A stretch of 64,000 nucleotides of DNA from Pseudomonas sp. URMO17WK12:I11 (GTDB lineage Bacteria; Pseudomonadota; Gammaproteobacteria; Pseudomonadales; Pseudomonadaceae), in the NCBI RefSeq assembly GCF_007677725.1, contig NZ_VEDF01000013.1, positions 52,931 through 116,930 on the forward strand, given 5' to 3'. The position numbers and the translations under genes are program-made. The notes under the pieces are model-generated. The model did not search any database. It worked only from the letters and a program-made list of their open reading frames with translations, and was not told the origin of the DNA. Each line of letters begins with the position of its first letter. Position 1 is the first letter of the stretch. Below are positions 24,809-33,913 of this stretch, one piece after another.

Positions 24809-25801
24809 ATGCAGTACGTCAAATTGGGCAACACGGGGCTGGACATTTCGCGGCTCTGCCTGGGTTGCATGACCTTTGGCGAGCCAGCTGCCGGCACCCA
24901 TCCCTGGACCCTGAACGAGGCTGACAGCCGCCCGATCATCCGCCATGCCGTGGAACAGGGGATCAACTTCTTCGATACTGCCAACAGCTACTCGGCCGGC
25001 ACGTCGGAGATCATTCTTGGCAAATTGCTCAAGGCGTTCACTCGGCGCGAAGACACCGTGATCGCCACCAAGGTGTTCTTCCCCGCCAACATGTGGGAAG
25101 GCAGCGACCGACCTAATGAAAAAGGCCTGTCGCGCAAGGCGATCATGGCCAACATCGATGCCAGCCTGACGCGGCTGGGCACTGATTACATCGACCTGTA
25201 CCAGGTCCACCGCTGGGACCCGCTCACGCCGATCGAGGAAACCATGGAGGCATTGAACGACGTGGTGCGTGCCGGCAAGGCGCGTTACATCGGGGCCTCA
25301 TCGATGTACGCCTGGCAATTCGCCAAGGCCCAGCACGTGGCAGCGAGCAACGGCTGGAGCCGCTTCGTGTCGATGCAGAACTACCTGAACCTGATCTACC
25401 GTGAAGAAGAGCGCGAGATGATCCCGCTGTGCCTCGATCAAGGCGTTGGCCTGATGCCCTGGAGCCCGATGGCCCGCGGCCGCCTGACCCGCCCCCACGG
25501 TCAGCAGACGCAGCGCACCCGCACCGATGTCTCGGGCCAGTCGTTCTACCTGAACACCGAGGCGCAGGATGGCCGCGTCATCGATGTAGTCGAACAGATC
25601 GCCGCCGAGCGCGGGGTGCCGATGGCCCAGGTGGCGCTGGCCTGGGTGCTGGGCAAGCGCGGCGTCTCGGCCCCGATTGTCGGTGCCTCGAAAGTCGCTC
25701 AGCTCGATGATGCCGTGGCGGCCTTGGCACTGCAGTTGAGCGCTGAAGAAGTCGCCCGCCTCGAGGCGCCCTACGTGCCGCACGCGGTGGTCGGTATGTA
25801 G
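24809..25801 (+). CDS. Aldo/keto reductase (YajO-like)
   Basis: This 330-residue NADPH-dependent aldo/keto reductase has the conserved residues of the family in order: Asp and Tyr of FFDTANSYSAGTSEIILG, Lys of VIATKVFF, His of YQVHRWD, then VGLMPWSPMARGRLT and PIVGASKVAQLDDAV for coenzyme binding. It resembles the YajO branch. GGGAG stands before ATG 24809. It is downstream of the LysR gene on the same strand after a 97-base gap. The natural substrate is not known. Confidence 0.88.
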   Translation: MQYVKLGNTGLDISRLCLGCMTFGEPAAGTHPWTLNEADSRPIIRHAVEQGINFFDTANSYSAGTSEIILGKLLKAFTRREDTVIATKVFFPANMWEGSDRPNEKGLSRKAIMANIDASLTRLGTDYIDLYQVHRWDPLTPIEETMEALNDVVRAGKARYIGASSMYAWQFAKAQHVAASNGWSRFVSMQNYLNLIYREEEREMIPLCLDQGVGLMPWSPMARGRLTRPHGQQTQRTRTDVSGQSFYLNTEAQDGRVIDVVEQIAAERGVPMAQVALAWVLGKRGVSAPIVGASKVAQLDDAVAALALQLSAEEVARLEAPYVPHAVVGM

Positions 25802-25825
25802 GAGCCGATCGCGGAGCGCTTTTTT

Positions 25826-25945
25826 GTGGGGGCGGCCTTGCGTCGCGATAGCGGTGCGCAGCGCCCCCAGTAAGGTAGCTTCGCAGCTGGAATTGCCGGG
25901 GCCGCTTTGCGGCCCTTTCGCGACATGAGGCCGCTCCTACAAGTG
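25826..25945. repeat. REP-type repeat pair (P. putida style)
   Basis: The element at about 25889-25945 reads GGGCCGC-TTT-GCGGCCC (stem 25899-25915), then TTTCGCGACATGAGGCCGC and TCCTACAAG, the wording of P. putida repetitive extragenic palindromes. About 70 bases to its left, GGGGGCG at 25829-25835 pairs with CGCCCCC at 25862-25868 around a spacer containing GCGTCGCGATAG, which looks like a diverged second copy. The pair sits between convergent genes and may also end transcription from both sides. Confidence 0.7.
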
Positions 25946-25969
25946 CCCTCCTCAGGACTGAATCCCGCA

Positions 25970-27034
25970 TCAGTAGCCAGTCATCTCCAGATATCCGCGC
26001 CCCTGCACACGCCCACCAACCTGTACCGGCCCCTCCCAATACGGAAACCGCGTGCCCATCCAGGCCTCGGATTGCAGTGCATCCACCTGCGCATCCACCT
26101 GCACCGCTGGCACCTGCACACGCCAGCGGGTTGGCACGCGCTTGCCATTGCCCTGGTCGGTCCAGGCCAGCGGCGTCAGCTGGATTTCGGCGGCTTGCAG
26201 CGGCCGCACGCGCCCGTCTGCCGCTACCCAGGTCCCGGCCCTGTAGGGCGCACCCTGCGTTTCGCGCACCTGAAACAGCATGAGCTTGGCGCCGCCGTCC
26301 AGGTGCAGCGAGAACCAGTCCCAGCCGCTCTGCCCTGCTGCCAGCGGTTGACTGCTCCACTCCCGGTCGAGCCAAGCCTGGCCGGTGACGGCGATCCGCC
26401 GCCCATTTCGTTCGATTTCACCCGTGACCTCATAGAACGGCTGGCTGTAGTAATACGAGGCTTGGCCCTTGCCGGATTTTTCGCTGTAACCCTGCTTGCC
26501 ATGCAGCACCAACGGCTTGTCGCTGGCCAACGCCAGGTCGTAGCGAAAGCCCGCGCCGCTGGCCCGCATGCGCAGGTGGCGAATGTCGTCATCGCCTTGC
26601 AGTGACCAATCGTCGATCCACGCGCGCATTGGCCCAATCTGCGCGCCAGCCTGGCCGATGCCGCCACGCGCCAGGGTTTCGCTGACCTGATGGCCGTGCG
26701 GATCAGTCAACGCGGCGTGCCCCATCCACACGTTCGGGCTGTTCCAGTCAGCTGTCTCCGGACCGGGACGCAGCGCCGAGCGGAACAGCGTCCACTGCAC
26801 GCCCCAGTCGCGCCCCTCGGCGTCACGCAGATTGGCCGTTACGTACCACCACTCGATGCGATAGCCGTCATGCGCCGCATGGTCGCGGGGGAACTGCAAC
26901 GCGCGGCCAGGCACCACCTGTTCGAACGCTGCCGCATCGGCGCCCAACCCCGCATAGCTCGAAGGCGGCGGCGCAGGCGCGTCGCAACCGGCGAGCAGGA
27001 GCGTGGCCACTGCCACCCACCGCTTAACGTTCAT
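25970..27034 (-). CDS. AttH/CrtC-like lipocalin-domain lipoprotein
   Basis: This 354-residue lipoprotein has a lipobox LLAGC with Cys17. The body is the two-domain lipocalin-like fold of the AttH/carotenoid-hydratase-like family (often annotated as a predicted secreted hydrolase), with HDGYRIEWWYVTANLRDAEG, WTLFRSAL and WDWFSLHLDGGAKLMLFQV. It overlaps the permease gene by 11 bases and belongs to the same operon. In other proteobacteria this protein accompanies an ABC transporter of the AttEFG type, with an uncertain role in envelope lipid or compound transport. Confidence 0.85.
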   Translation of the reverse strand: MNVKRWVAVATLLLAGCDAPAPPPSSYAGLGADAAAFEQVVPGRALQFPRDHAAHDGYRIEWWYVTANLRDAEGRDWGVQWTLFRSALRPGPETADWNSPNVWMGHAALTDPHGHQVSETLARGGIGQAGAQIGPMRAWIDDWSLQGDDDIRHLRMRASGAGFRYDLALASDKPLVLHGKQGYSEKSGKGQASYYYSQPFYEVTGEIERNGRRIAVTGQAWLDREWSSQPLAAGQSGWDWFSLHLDGGAKLMLFQVRETQGAPYRAGTWVAADGRVRPLQAAEIQLTPLAWTDQGNGKRVPTRWRVQVPAVQVDAQVDALQSEAWMGTRFPYWEGPVQVGGRVQGRGYLEMTGY

Positions 27035-29471
27035 GGCTGAACCGCCGCAACAAATCGCTGGGCTGGCGCCGCGCCAACTGCCACAGCGGCCAGGCGCTGG
27101 CCAGCAGGCTGGTCAACACCCCCAGCATCGCCAGCTGCAACAACTGGTCGGGGAACACGTGCCAGGGCAGCCGCCAACCAAAGGCTTGCACATTGACCAC
27201 GGCCACCAGGCACCAGGCCAGCAGCAAGCCGAGGGGGATCGCGAGGATCACCGTAAAGCCACTCAACATCAGCGTCTGGCCCAAGCTCAACCAGGCCAGC
27301 CAGCGTCGCGGCACGCCAAGTGCCCATAATGGCGCCAACTGCCCTAGACGTTGCTGGCCCAAGGTCAACTGGCTGATGAATAACGCAATACCGGCAACGC
27401 CCAGTGTCAGGCTGTTCAACGCCCCTGTCACGGCAAAGGTACGGCTGAAAATCTGCGTCGACCAGCGCTTCAGGCTGGCCTGCTCGACTAATTGCGAAGC
27501 GTCCAGGCCGTGGCGCGCGCGCAGCGCTTGCTCCACCGCTGCGATGTGCCCCGGGTGGATCAACAGGCTCAAGCCAGCGAGGCTAGCGGTCGGTGCGTGC
27601 TGACGCAGCCAGCCAGCATCGACCAGCGCATGCCCTTTGGGGTTGCCGTAGTCGGCATAGATTCCCACCAGGCGCAACGCCTGCGGCGGCTGGCCCGGCA
27701 GCTGCACCGGCGCGCCCAGGGCCAAGCCCAGGCGCCTGACCAATTGCTCGCTGAGCATCACCCCGCGGCCCGCCGACACCTGCGTCCAGGCATCGGCAGT
27801 CTGCTCAAGCAGCGGCCAGTGTGCGCGGTAGAACGGATGGTCGATAACACCCTGCACCTGTACCGGCCATTGCTGCAGCCGCCACTCCACACGCCAGCTG
27901 GGCAGCACCGCGTTTACCTGCGGATCCTGCTCAGCCTGCTGTTGCACCTGCAGCGCCTGGTCTTGATCGCGCGGCGAAACATATAGGTCCGCCGCCAGCC
28001 GCTGATCCAGCCAACCGACAAAGGTACGGCGAAAGCCCTCGGTCATGCCGCCCACCCCGACACTGGCGGCCAACGCCAACAGCAATGCCATTAGCGCCAG
28101 GCTCAGCGCCGGTAGCTGCTGTCGGCAGTCAGCGACGAACCACTGCGCCAGCGGCCGCGTGGCGCCACGCGCAAGCCCCGCCAGCAGCAACGCCAGTGCG
28201 CCTGGCAACAGCAAGGCAGCGGCCAGCAACAGGGCGGCGAGCATGGCGAAGGCGCTGGACAGGTTGTCGCCCAGGTAGCCACAGGCCATGGCCAGTGCTG
28301 CCAAGGTCACTCCCGCCAGCGCCTGACGCTTGAGCCACGGCACTTGCGCCAGCCGCCAGGCCTGGGGTTGCGCCAGCGCCAGCAGCGGCAGACGTGCGGC
28401 GCGCAGCAAGCTGTCCAGCCCCGCTATCAGCGCGCCGAGCATGCTCACTGCAACCCCGGCAAACCACCAGTACCACGGCAGGTGCAGCTGCCCAGCGACC
28501 TCGGCGCCATAGAGCCCGCGCAGGCTCGAAGCAAAATCTGGCAGCAGCGCGGCCGCCAGCACGTACCCCGCCGCCACTCCAGCCAAGCCGCCCGCCAGGG
28601 CGAACAGCCCCAGCTCCAGCGCCAACGCGGCCAACAGCACGCGCAGGCTCACCCCGCAGGCGCGCAAGGTGCGCATCAACCCGCGGCGCTGCTCCAGCGC
28701 CAAGCCGATGGCCGCATGCGCAATGAACAGGCCGACTACAAACGCCAGCAAGCCCAGCGCTGTCAGGTTGAGGTGAAAGCTGTCGGTCAGGCGCTGCAAA
28801 TCGGCGTCGTCCTGCGCAGGTTGCAACAAGAGCCGTTCGGCGAGCGCAGCCGGCAGGGGCTGATCGCTGGTGCCGAGCAGGCGCGTCAGCTGTCCGGGCG
28901 CATCGAGCAAGGCCTGAGCGATGCCGATATCGACCAGCATCACGCCTGGCGCCAGTTGCGCTTTGACCAACAGCGGTGGCAATGCCCGCCCCGCCGGCGT
29001 GCGCGGCGCAGCGCCGAGTTGCGCGAAGGTGTCCGGCGCGACCCAGGCCTGGCCGGGTGCGTTGATGAACGCCTGCACATCGACACTGGCCGGATCTGCC
29101 CCAGCAACCGCCATACCGGGCAGCAGGCTCAGGGGCTCGATGCCGATCACCCGGATGTGCGCTGTCGGCGCCTCGGCCAGGCGCAGCCGCCCCTCCAGCA
29201 CCGGCGTCACCGCCCAGCCCAATTGGCGAAGTTGCACGTACAGCGCCTGATCGAAACGCTGCCCGTCACGCGCGACGATTTGCGCGTGCGCCGGCCCGCT
29301 CAGCACCGCGCGCGCTTGTGCATAGTCGCTTCGCGCCTGGGCGTTGAGCGCCTGCACGCCGGTCCACAGCGCCGTGGCCAGCCACAACCCGGTGAACACG
29401 CTGATGCATTGCAGCCGGTGACGGCGCCAATGGCTGGCGAGTGCCTGCAAGCTGATCAATAACTGCGCCAT
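27024..29471 (-). CDS. ABC transporter permease, FtsX/MacB family (two-domain)
   Basis: This 815-residue permease has an N-terminal helix, a large periplasmic domain (about residues 40-230), then hydrophobic clusters near 245-320, 360-460 and 690-800, i.e. two fused FtsX-type halves. The start is ATG 29471, in a TGATG overlap with the stop of the ATPase gene; the longer frame starting at 29519 is not used. Together with the ATPase and AttH-like lipoprotein it forms a three-gene export or lipid-transfer system. The cargo is unknown. Confidence 0.87.
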   Translation of the reverse strand: MAQLLISLQALASHWRRHRLQCISVFTGLWLATALWTGVQALNAQARSDYAQARAVLSGPAHAQIVARDGQRFDQALYVQLRQLGWAVTPVLEGRLRLAEAPTAHIRVIGIEPLSLLPGMAVAGADPASVDVQAFINAPGQAWVAPDTFAQLGAAPRTPAGRALPPLLVKAQLAPGVMLVDIGIAQALLDAPGQLTRLLGTSDQPLPAALAERLLLQPAQDDADLQRLTDSFHLNLTALGLLAFVVGLFIAHAAIGLALEQRRGLMRTLRACGVSLRVLLAALALELGLFALAGGLAGVAAGYVLAAALLPDFASSLRGLYGAEVAGQLHLPWYWWFAGVAVSMLGALIAGLDSLLRAARLPLLALAQPQAWRLAQVPWLKRQALAGVTLAALAMACGYLGDNLSSAFAMLAALLLAAALLLPGALALLLAGLARGATRPLAQWFVADCRQQLPALSLALMALLLALAASVGVGGMTEGFRRTFVGWLDQRLAADLYVSPRDQDQALQVQQQAEQDPQVNAVLPSWRVEWRLQQWPVQVQGVIDHPFYRAHWPLLEQTADAWTQVSAGRGVMLSEQLVRRLGLALGAPVQLPGQPPQALRLVGIYADYGNPKGHALVDAGWLRQHAPTASLAGLSLLIHPGHIAAVEQALRARHGLDASQLVEQASLKRWSTQIFSRTFAVTGALNSLTLGVAGIALFISQLTLGQQRLGQLAPLWALGVPRRWLAWLSLGQTLMLSGFTVILAIPLGLLLAWCLVAVVNVQAFGWRLPWHVFPDQLLQLAMLGVLTSLLASAWPLWQLARRQPSDLLRRFSHER

Positions 29472-30127
29472 CAGCCTTGCACCCGACCTTGGTGCAGCAC
29501 GCAGCGATGTTGCAGGCATGCTGCCAGCCGCGGGCTATGCGTCACCATCAGCACGCTGCTGCCAGCCTCGCCGACCAATTGCAAGAGCAACGCCAGTACC
29601 TCGTCGCTGGTGGCCTCGTCGAGGCTGCCGGTCGGCTCGTCGGCCAGCAGCAGCGAAGGTCGGCTGGCCAGCGCGCGGCCGATGGCGACTCGCTGTTGTT
29701 GGCCACCTGAGAGCTGTTCGGGGTAACGCTCCAGCAGCGCCGCCAAGCCCAGGCGTTCGGCCAGGTAGGCCAGCCATGTGGGATCATGGCGGCCCGCCAG
29801 GCGCGCCTGGAATGCCAGGTTGGCAGCCACATCCAGGCTGCTGATCAGGTTGTACTGCTGAAAGACCAGGCCGATGCCCTCACGCCTCCAGCGCGCCAGG
29901 GCAGCCTCGTCGTGACTGGGCAAAGGTTGCCCATCGATCAGGATGCGGCCGCTGTCGGCGCGGTCCAGGCCCGCGAGCAAATGCAGCAACGTGCTTTTGC
30001 CGCTGCCCGATTCACCCATCAAGGCCAGGCTGCTGCCACGCGCCAGGGTCAGGTCGACGCCGCGCAGGACCTGCAACGGGCCTTGGGCGGTGGGAAAGGT
30101 CTTGTGCAGTTGCTCGATGGCAAGCAT
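29471..30127 (-). CDS. ABC transporter ATP-binding protein (AttE/LolD-like)
   Basis: This 218-residue ATPase has all motifs: Walker A GESGSGKSTLLHLLAG, Q-loop VFQQYNLI, signature LSGGQQQRVAIGRAL, Walker B LLLADEPTGSLDE and the switch His in VTHSPRLA. It belongs to the LolD/MacB-type branch that works with FtsX-like permeases. First gene of the three-gene operon, with a one-base overlap with the permease. Confidence 0.9.
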   Translation of the reverse strand: MLAIEQLHKTFPTAQGPLQVLRGVDLTLARGSSLALMGESGSGKSTLLHLLAGLDRADSGRILIDGQPLPSHDEAALARWRREGIGLVFQQYNLISSLDVAANLAFQARLAGRHDPTWLAYLAERLGLAALLERYPEQLSGGQQQRVAIGRALASRPSLLLADEPTGSLDEATSDEVLALLLQLVGEAGSSVLMVTHSPRLAACLQHRCVLHQGRVQG

Positions 30128-30209
30128 GGGTTACCTGGCTGAAGGTGATCGCAAGGGCATGGCTTGGACCTCGCACCCGGGGCACGGATTCATTCGCGTT
30201 GCCGCAGCG

Positions 30210-30998
30210 TCACTGCACCGAAGCCTGATTGCCCAGCGCGTGCTGCACCTGCCCCACGGTGTTCGCCAGGCTGTTCAGGTGCAAACCCAGCACCTGTTCG
30301 ACCGGAGCCTGGTCCAGCGGCCAGTGCAAGGCGATGCTGCCGGCCAGGCGGCCCTGCACCCGCACTGGCAGGGCAATCGCGCGGATCAGAAACGGCAAAC
30401 GCACCGGGTACTCCCAATGCCCTTCCGTGCGCTGGCCGAAGCCCCGCTGCGCATCGGCCTGCAGCTCGCGCAGCCACTGCTCGCCGCCCGACGGATCTTG
30501 CCGCGCCAGGCGCAGTACCTCCTCCGAGGTCAACTCTTTGAGGCACGCGCGGCCCATCGCCGAGTGAATCAGGCTGGCATGCTGGCCGACGATCTGGCAG
30601 TTGCTTGGATAACGCTTGCGCAACACCTGTGGAATGGCGCTCTCCATGACTTCCAGGCGCTCGCCATCGAAGCACGAGAGATCCACCACCAGCCCCGTGC
30701 GCTCGCTGAGTTCCAGCAACAAGGGCGCGGCGCTCTCCACCAACTGGCGCTTGAAGCGCTGCTGGCGGTCGCCGAACAGGCGCCGGGCGCTTAGGCGATA
30801 GCGCCGGTCGCTGAGGCCGCGATAGACCCAGCCCTGCTCCTGGAGGGTGGCGAGCATGCGAGAGGCGGTGGCCTTGGGCAGGCCGGTGAGGTAGTGCAGT
30901 TGTTCGAGGCCAAGCGCCTGATGCTCGCCCAACAGCTCGACGATGGCCAGCGCGCGCTCCACCGAGCGCACGCCGCTGCTGTCTGTCGCTGTGCCCAT
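30210..30998 (-). CDS. IclR-family transcriptional regulator
   Basis: This 262-residue regulator has an N-terminal winged helix-turn-helix (SVERALAIVELLGEHQ, LTGLPKATASRMLATLQEQG) and an IclR effector domain (CFDGERLEVMESAIP, HSAMGRACLKELT). ATG 30998 has GGGAGG eight bases upstream; the frame open back to 31331 overlaps the amidase and is not coding. It is downstream of the amidase on the same strand and probably controls the amidase/transporter/hydrolase cluster. Confidence 0.88.
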   Translation of the reverse strand: MGTATDSSGVRSVERALAIVELLGEHQALGLEQLHYLTGLPKATASRMLATLQEQGWVYRGLSDRRYRLSARRLFGDRQQRFKRQLVESAAPLLLELSERTGLVVDLSCFDGERLEVMESAIPQVLRKRYPSNCQIVGQHASLIHSAMGRACLKELTSEEVLRLARQDPSGGEQWLRELQADAQRGFGQRTEGHWEYPVRLPFLIRAIALPVRVQGRLAGSIALHWPLDQAPVEQVLGLHLNSLANTVGQVQHALGNQASVQ

Positions 30999-31078
30999 GT
31001 GTCCGACCTCCCTGTCTGCCTGTGATGAGCTGCCTGTAATGAGCACAACCCCAGCAAGATACGGGCCGGCCACCCACG

Positions 31079-32536
31079 TCAGCCCTGTTGCAAACGCGGC
31101 GGCGGCCGCCGCGCCACCCAGCGGGTCAGCTGTTCGTGGGCGTAGGCCAGCTGCAACACCGCTTGGTCGGCTTGAGCCGGCCCGATGATCTGCAGGCCCA
31201 TCGGCAGCCCGGCAGCGTTGAATCCCACCGGCACGCTCATGCTCGGCAAGCCGGCCAGGGTTGGGCCGATCACCACTTCCATCCAGCGGTGGTAGGTGTC
31301 CATCGCCTGCCCTGCGATCTCCTTCGGCCAAGCCTCGGCTGCGTCGAAAGGAAACACCTGGGCCGACGGCAGCAGCAAATAATCGTAACGCGCGAACAAG
31401 GCGCCGACCGCCTGATACCAGGCACTACGGTCCAGCGAAGCCTGGTGCAGGGCCGCTGCGCCCAGCAGCTCACCGCCCTGCACTTCCCACTGCGCCTGCG
31501 CGTTGAGCAGCGGCCTTTTGGCCGGGTCGGCGTAGGCTGCTGCCAGATTGCCGTGCACCAGGAAGTGGCGATGGATCAGCCAGCATTGCCACAAGCGCGC
31601 CGGGTCGAAGCCAAGCTGGCACGGCTCGACCGTGCAGCCCAGCTCGGCGAAATCGGCCAAGGCCGCCTCGCAGAGGGCCATCACGCCAGGTTCCATCGGC
31701 AGATAACCGTCGTAGTCGCCGAGCCAGCCGATTCGCGCGCCCTTGAGGTCTCGCTGCAAGTCTGCAGCGAAATCCTGCCCGCCATCATTGAGCGACAGCG
31801 GCGCCCGCGCATCGTACCCGGCCTGCACGCTCAGCAACCGAGCTACGTCCGTCACGCTGCGCCCCATCGGGCCCTCGGTAGCGAGCTGCTGCATGAACAG
31901 CTCAGGCGTCGGCCCATACGGCACGCGGCCCAGTGAAGGGCGCAGACCGAACACGTTATTGAACGCCGCAGGGTTGCGCAGCGAGCCCATCATGTCGCTG
32001 CCATCGGCCACCGGCAGCAGCCGCATGGCCAGCGCGGCGGCGGCCCCTCCGCTGCTGCCACCGGCGACACGGGTGCAGTCGTAGGCATTGGTGGTGGTGC
32101 CGAACAGGCTGTTGTAGGTCTGCGAGCCGAGGCCGAACTCCGGCACGTTGCTCTTGCCGATGATGATCGCCCCACTGGCGCGCATGCGCGCCACGCTGAT
32201 GGCGTCGTGCGCCGGCACCTGCTCGGCGAACAATGGCGAACCCAGGGTGGTGCGCAGCCCCGCCGTGGCCGCCAGGTCCTTGATGGCCTGGGGCATGCCG
32301 TGCATCCAGCCGCGAGAGTGACCGCGCGCCAGCTCGCGGTCGCAACTGTCGGCTTCGGCGAGCAAGGCGTCGGCTGCGCGCAGCGAGACCAGCGCATTGA
32401 CCGCCGGGTTGAAGCGCTCGATATGGCCCAGGTACGCCTGCATCACCTCACGGCACGCCACTTGCCGGCCATGAATGGCCTGCGAGAGCGCTTCGGCCTC
32501 GAGGGCGACAATGGGGTCGATCGCTAATGCGGTCAT
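31079..32536 (-). CDS. Amidase (amidase-signature family)
   Basis: This 485-residue hydrolase of the amidase signature family has its Ser-Ser-Lys triad visible: Lys in MPQAIKDLAAT, the glycine-serine signature AGGSSGGAAAALAMRL, and the nucleophile region GSDMMGSLRNPAAFN. It hydrolyses an amide to acid and ammonia. The start overlaps the MHS transporter stop by four bases (ATGA). With the transporter and M20 hydrolase it suggests uptake and breakdown of an N-acylated or amide compound. The substrate is not readable. Confidence 0.88.
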   Translation of the reverse strand: MTALAIDPIVALEAEALSQAIHGRQVACREVMQAYLGHIERFNPAVNALVSLRAADALLAEADSCDRELARGHSRGWMHGMPQAIKDLAATAGLRTTLGSPLFAEQVPAHDAISVARMRASGAIIIGKSNVPEFGLGSQTYNSLFGTTTNAYDCTRVAGGSSGGAAAALAMRLLPVADGSDMMGSLRNPAAFNNVFGLRPSLGRVPYGPTPELFMQQLATEGPMGRSVTDVARLLSVQAGYDARAPLSLNDGGQDFAADLQRDLKGARIGWLGDYDGYLPMEPGVMALCEAALADFAELGCTVEPCQLGFDPARLWQCWLIHRHFLVHGNLAAAYADPAKRPLLNAQAQWEVQGGELLGAAALHQASLDRSAWYQAVGALFARYDYLLLPSAQVFPFDAAEAWPKEIAGQAMDTYHRWMEVVIGPTLAGLPSMSVPVGFNAAGLPMGLQIIGPAQADQAVLQLAYAHEQLTRWVARRPPPRLQQG

Positions 32537-33843
32537 GGTTTCACTCCCAGTTTGTAGGCAACGGCCCCGCCGCTACGCGGGGCTTCTTTCAGGCAGTACG
32601 TGCCCAACAAGGTCAGCAGGCAGGCGAACAATACATAGAACGCCGGGGCCACCGGTGTGCCCAGCGCTTTGCTGAGCCAAGTGACGATCAGTGGCGCGAA
32701 GCCACCGAACACCATCACCGCCACGTTGTAGGCCACCGACACGCCGGTAGACCGTACCTCGACCGGGAACTGCTCGGCCAGCGCGGTCGGCGCTGGGCCG
32801 AAGAACCCACCGATAGCCGTGCACAAGAGCAATTGCATCACCAGCAAGCGCTCGATCGATGGCGCGGCGGCCACCCAGACATACAGCGGGTAGACCATGA
32901 CGAAAAACGCCAAGGTGAACGCCATCAGCACCGGCCGCCGCCCGAGCCGGTCCGACAGCGCCCCGGCCAGCGGAATGACCACGGTCATCAGCCCCACCGC
33001 CAGCATCTGCACCAACAGCACCTGGTCCAACGGCAGGCCAAGGTTGTGGTGCGCGAAGGTTGGCATGTTCACCAGCACCACGTAGAACGACACCGTCGCC
33101 CCGCACGCCAGGCCCATCGACACCAGCAGGCTGCGCCGATGCTCACGCAGCACCTGCCATAGCCCTGGTGCCTGGCCCTTGGCCTGTTGGCGCGCCTGCA
33201 AGAACTCCTCGGGCTCCTCCATGTGCTTGCGAATCCACAGCCCTACCGGCCCAATCAACAACCCCAACGCGAACGGGATCCGCCAACCCCAGCTGTCCAG
33301 TGCGGCCGGCGTGCACAAATGCGTGACCAGGGCCACCATCGCAGCGCCGGAGAACACCGCCAGGCACTGCCCCACCAGCTGCCAGGAGCCATACAACCCC
33401 TTGCGGTGGGCAGGCGCGCTCTCCACCAGAAATGCAGTGGCGCTGGCGTACTCTCCGCCAGTGGCAAAGCCCTGGAGCATGCGCGCCACGACGATCAACA
33501 GCGGTGCGCCCATGCCGATGGCCAGGTAGTTGGGGGCGAAAGCGATCATCGCGATCGACACGGTCATCAGGCGAATGATCAGCTGCATGGCGGCCTTGCG
33601 GCCCTTTCGGTCTGCGTACACACCCAACAGCACGCCACCGACCGGGCGCATGAAAAAGCCGACGCCGAATGTCGCCAGTGCCATCAGTAGCGAGGCATAG
33701 CTATCGTCGGAGGGGAAGAACTGGCGCGCAATGATGCTCGCCAGAAAGCCATAGACGATGAAGTCGTACCATTCCAGGGCGTTGCCGATCACCGCCGCGA
33801 CCACTTGCCGGGTACGCGAGGCGCCGTTATTGGACATCTGCAT
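32533..33843 (-). CDS. MFS transporter, metabolite:H+ symporter (MHS) family
   Basis: This 436-residue, 12-helix transporter has the MHS hallmark start VVAAVIGNALEWYDFIVYGF, the loop GVYADRKGRKAAMQ and RMLQGFATGGEYASATAFL. Relatives carry citrate, ketoglutarate, shikimate or aromatic acids with protons. ATG 33843 has GGGAG eight bases upstream; the frame continues open to 34065 but that part overlaps the hydrolase gene. Its stop overlaps the amidase start, so it is transcribed and translated with it. Confidence 0.88.
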   Translation of the reverse strand: MQMSNNGASRTRQVVAAVIGNALEWYDFIVYGFLASIIARQFFPSDDSYASLLMALATFGVGFFMRPVGGVLLGVYADRKGRKAAMQLIIRLMTVSIAMIAFAPNYLAIGMGAPLLIVVARMLQGFATGGEYASATAFLVESAPAHRKGLYGSWQLVGQCLAVFSGAAMVALVTHLCTPAALDSWGWRIPFALGLLIGPVGLWIRKHMEEPEEFLQARQQAKGQAPGLWQVLREHRRSLLVSMGLACGATVSFYVVLVNMPTFAHHNLGLPLDQVLLVQMLAVGLMTVVIPLAGALSDRLGRRPVLMAFTLAFFVMVYPLYVWVAAAPSIERLLVMQLLLCTAIGGFFGPAPTALAEQFPVEVRSTGVSVAYNVAVMVFGGFAPLIVTWLSKALGTPVAPAFYVLFACLLTLLGTYCLKEAPRSGGAVAYKLGVKP

Positions 33844-33913
33844 GCGGAGTACTCCCAGGGAGGGGAAGCTGCAAGTCGCGAGCTTCAAGCTGCAAGAGAA
33901 GGCAGTACGGATT

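Noticed and set aside
33867..33896. Repeated AGCTGCAAG / AGCTTCAAGCTGCAAG before the MHS gene as an operator
   Set aside because: This wording is a common dispersed repeat in Pseudomonas intergenic DNA, not a specific site.
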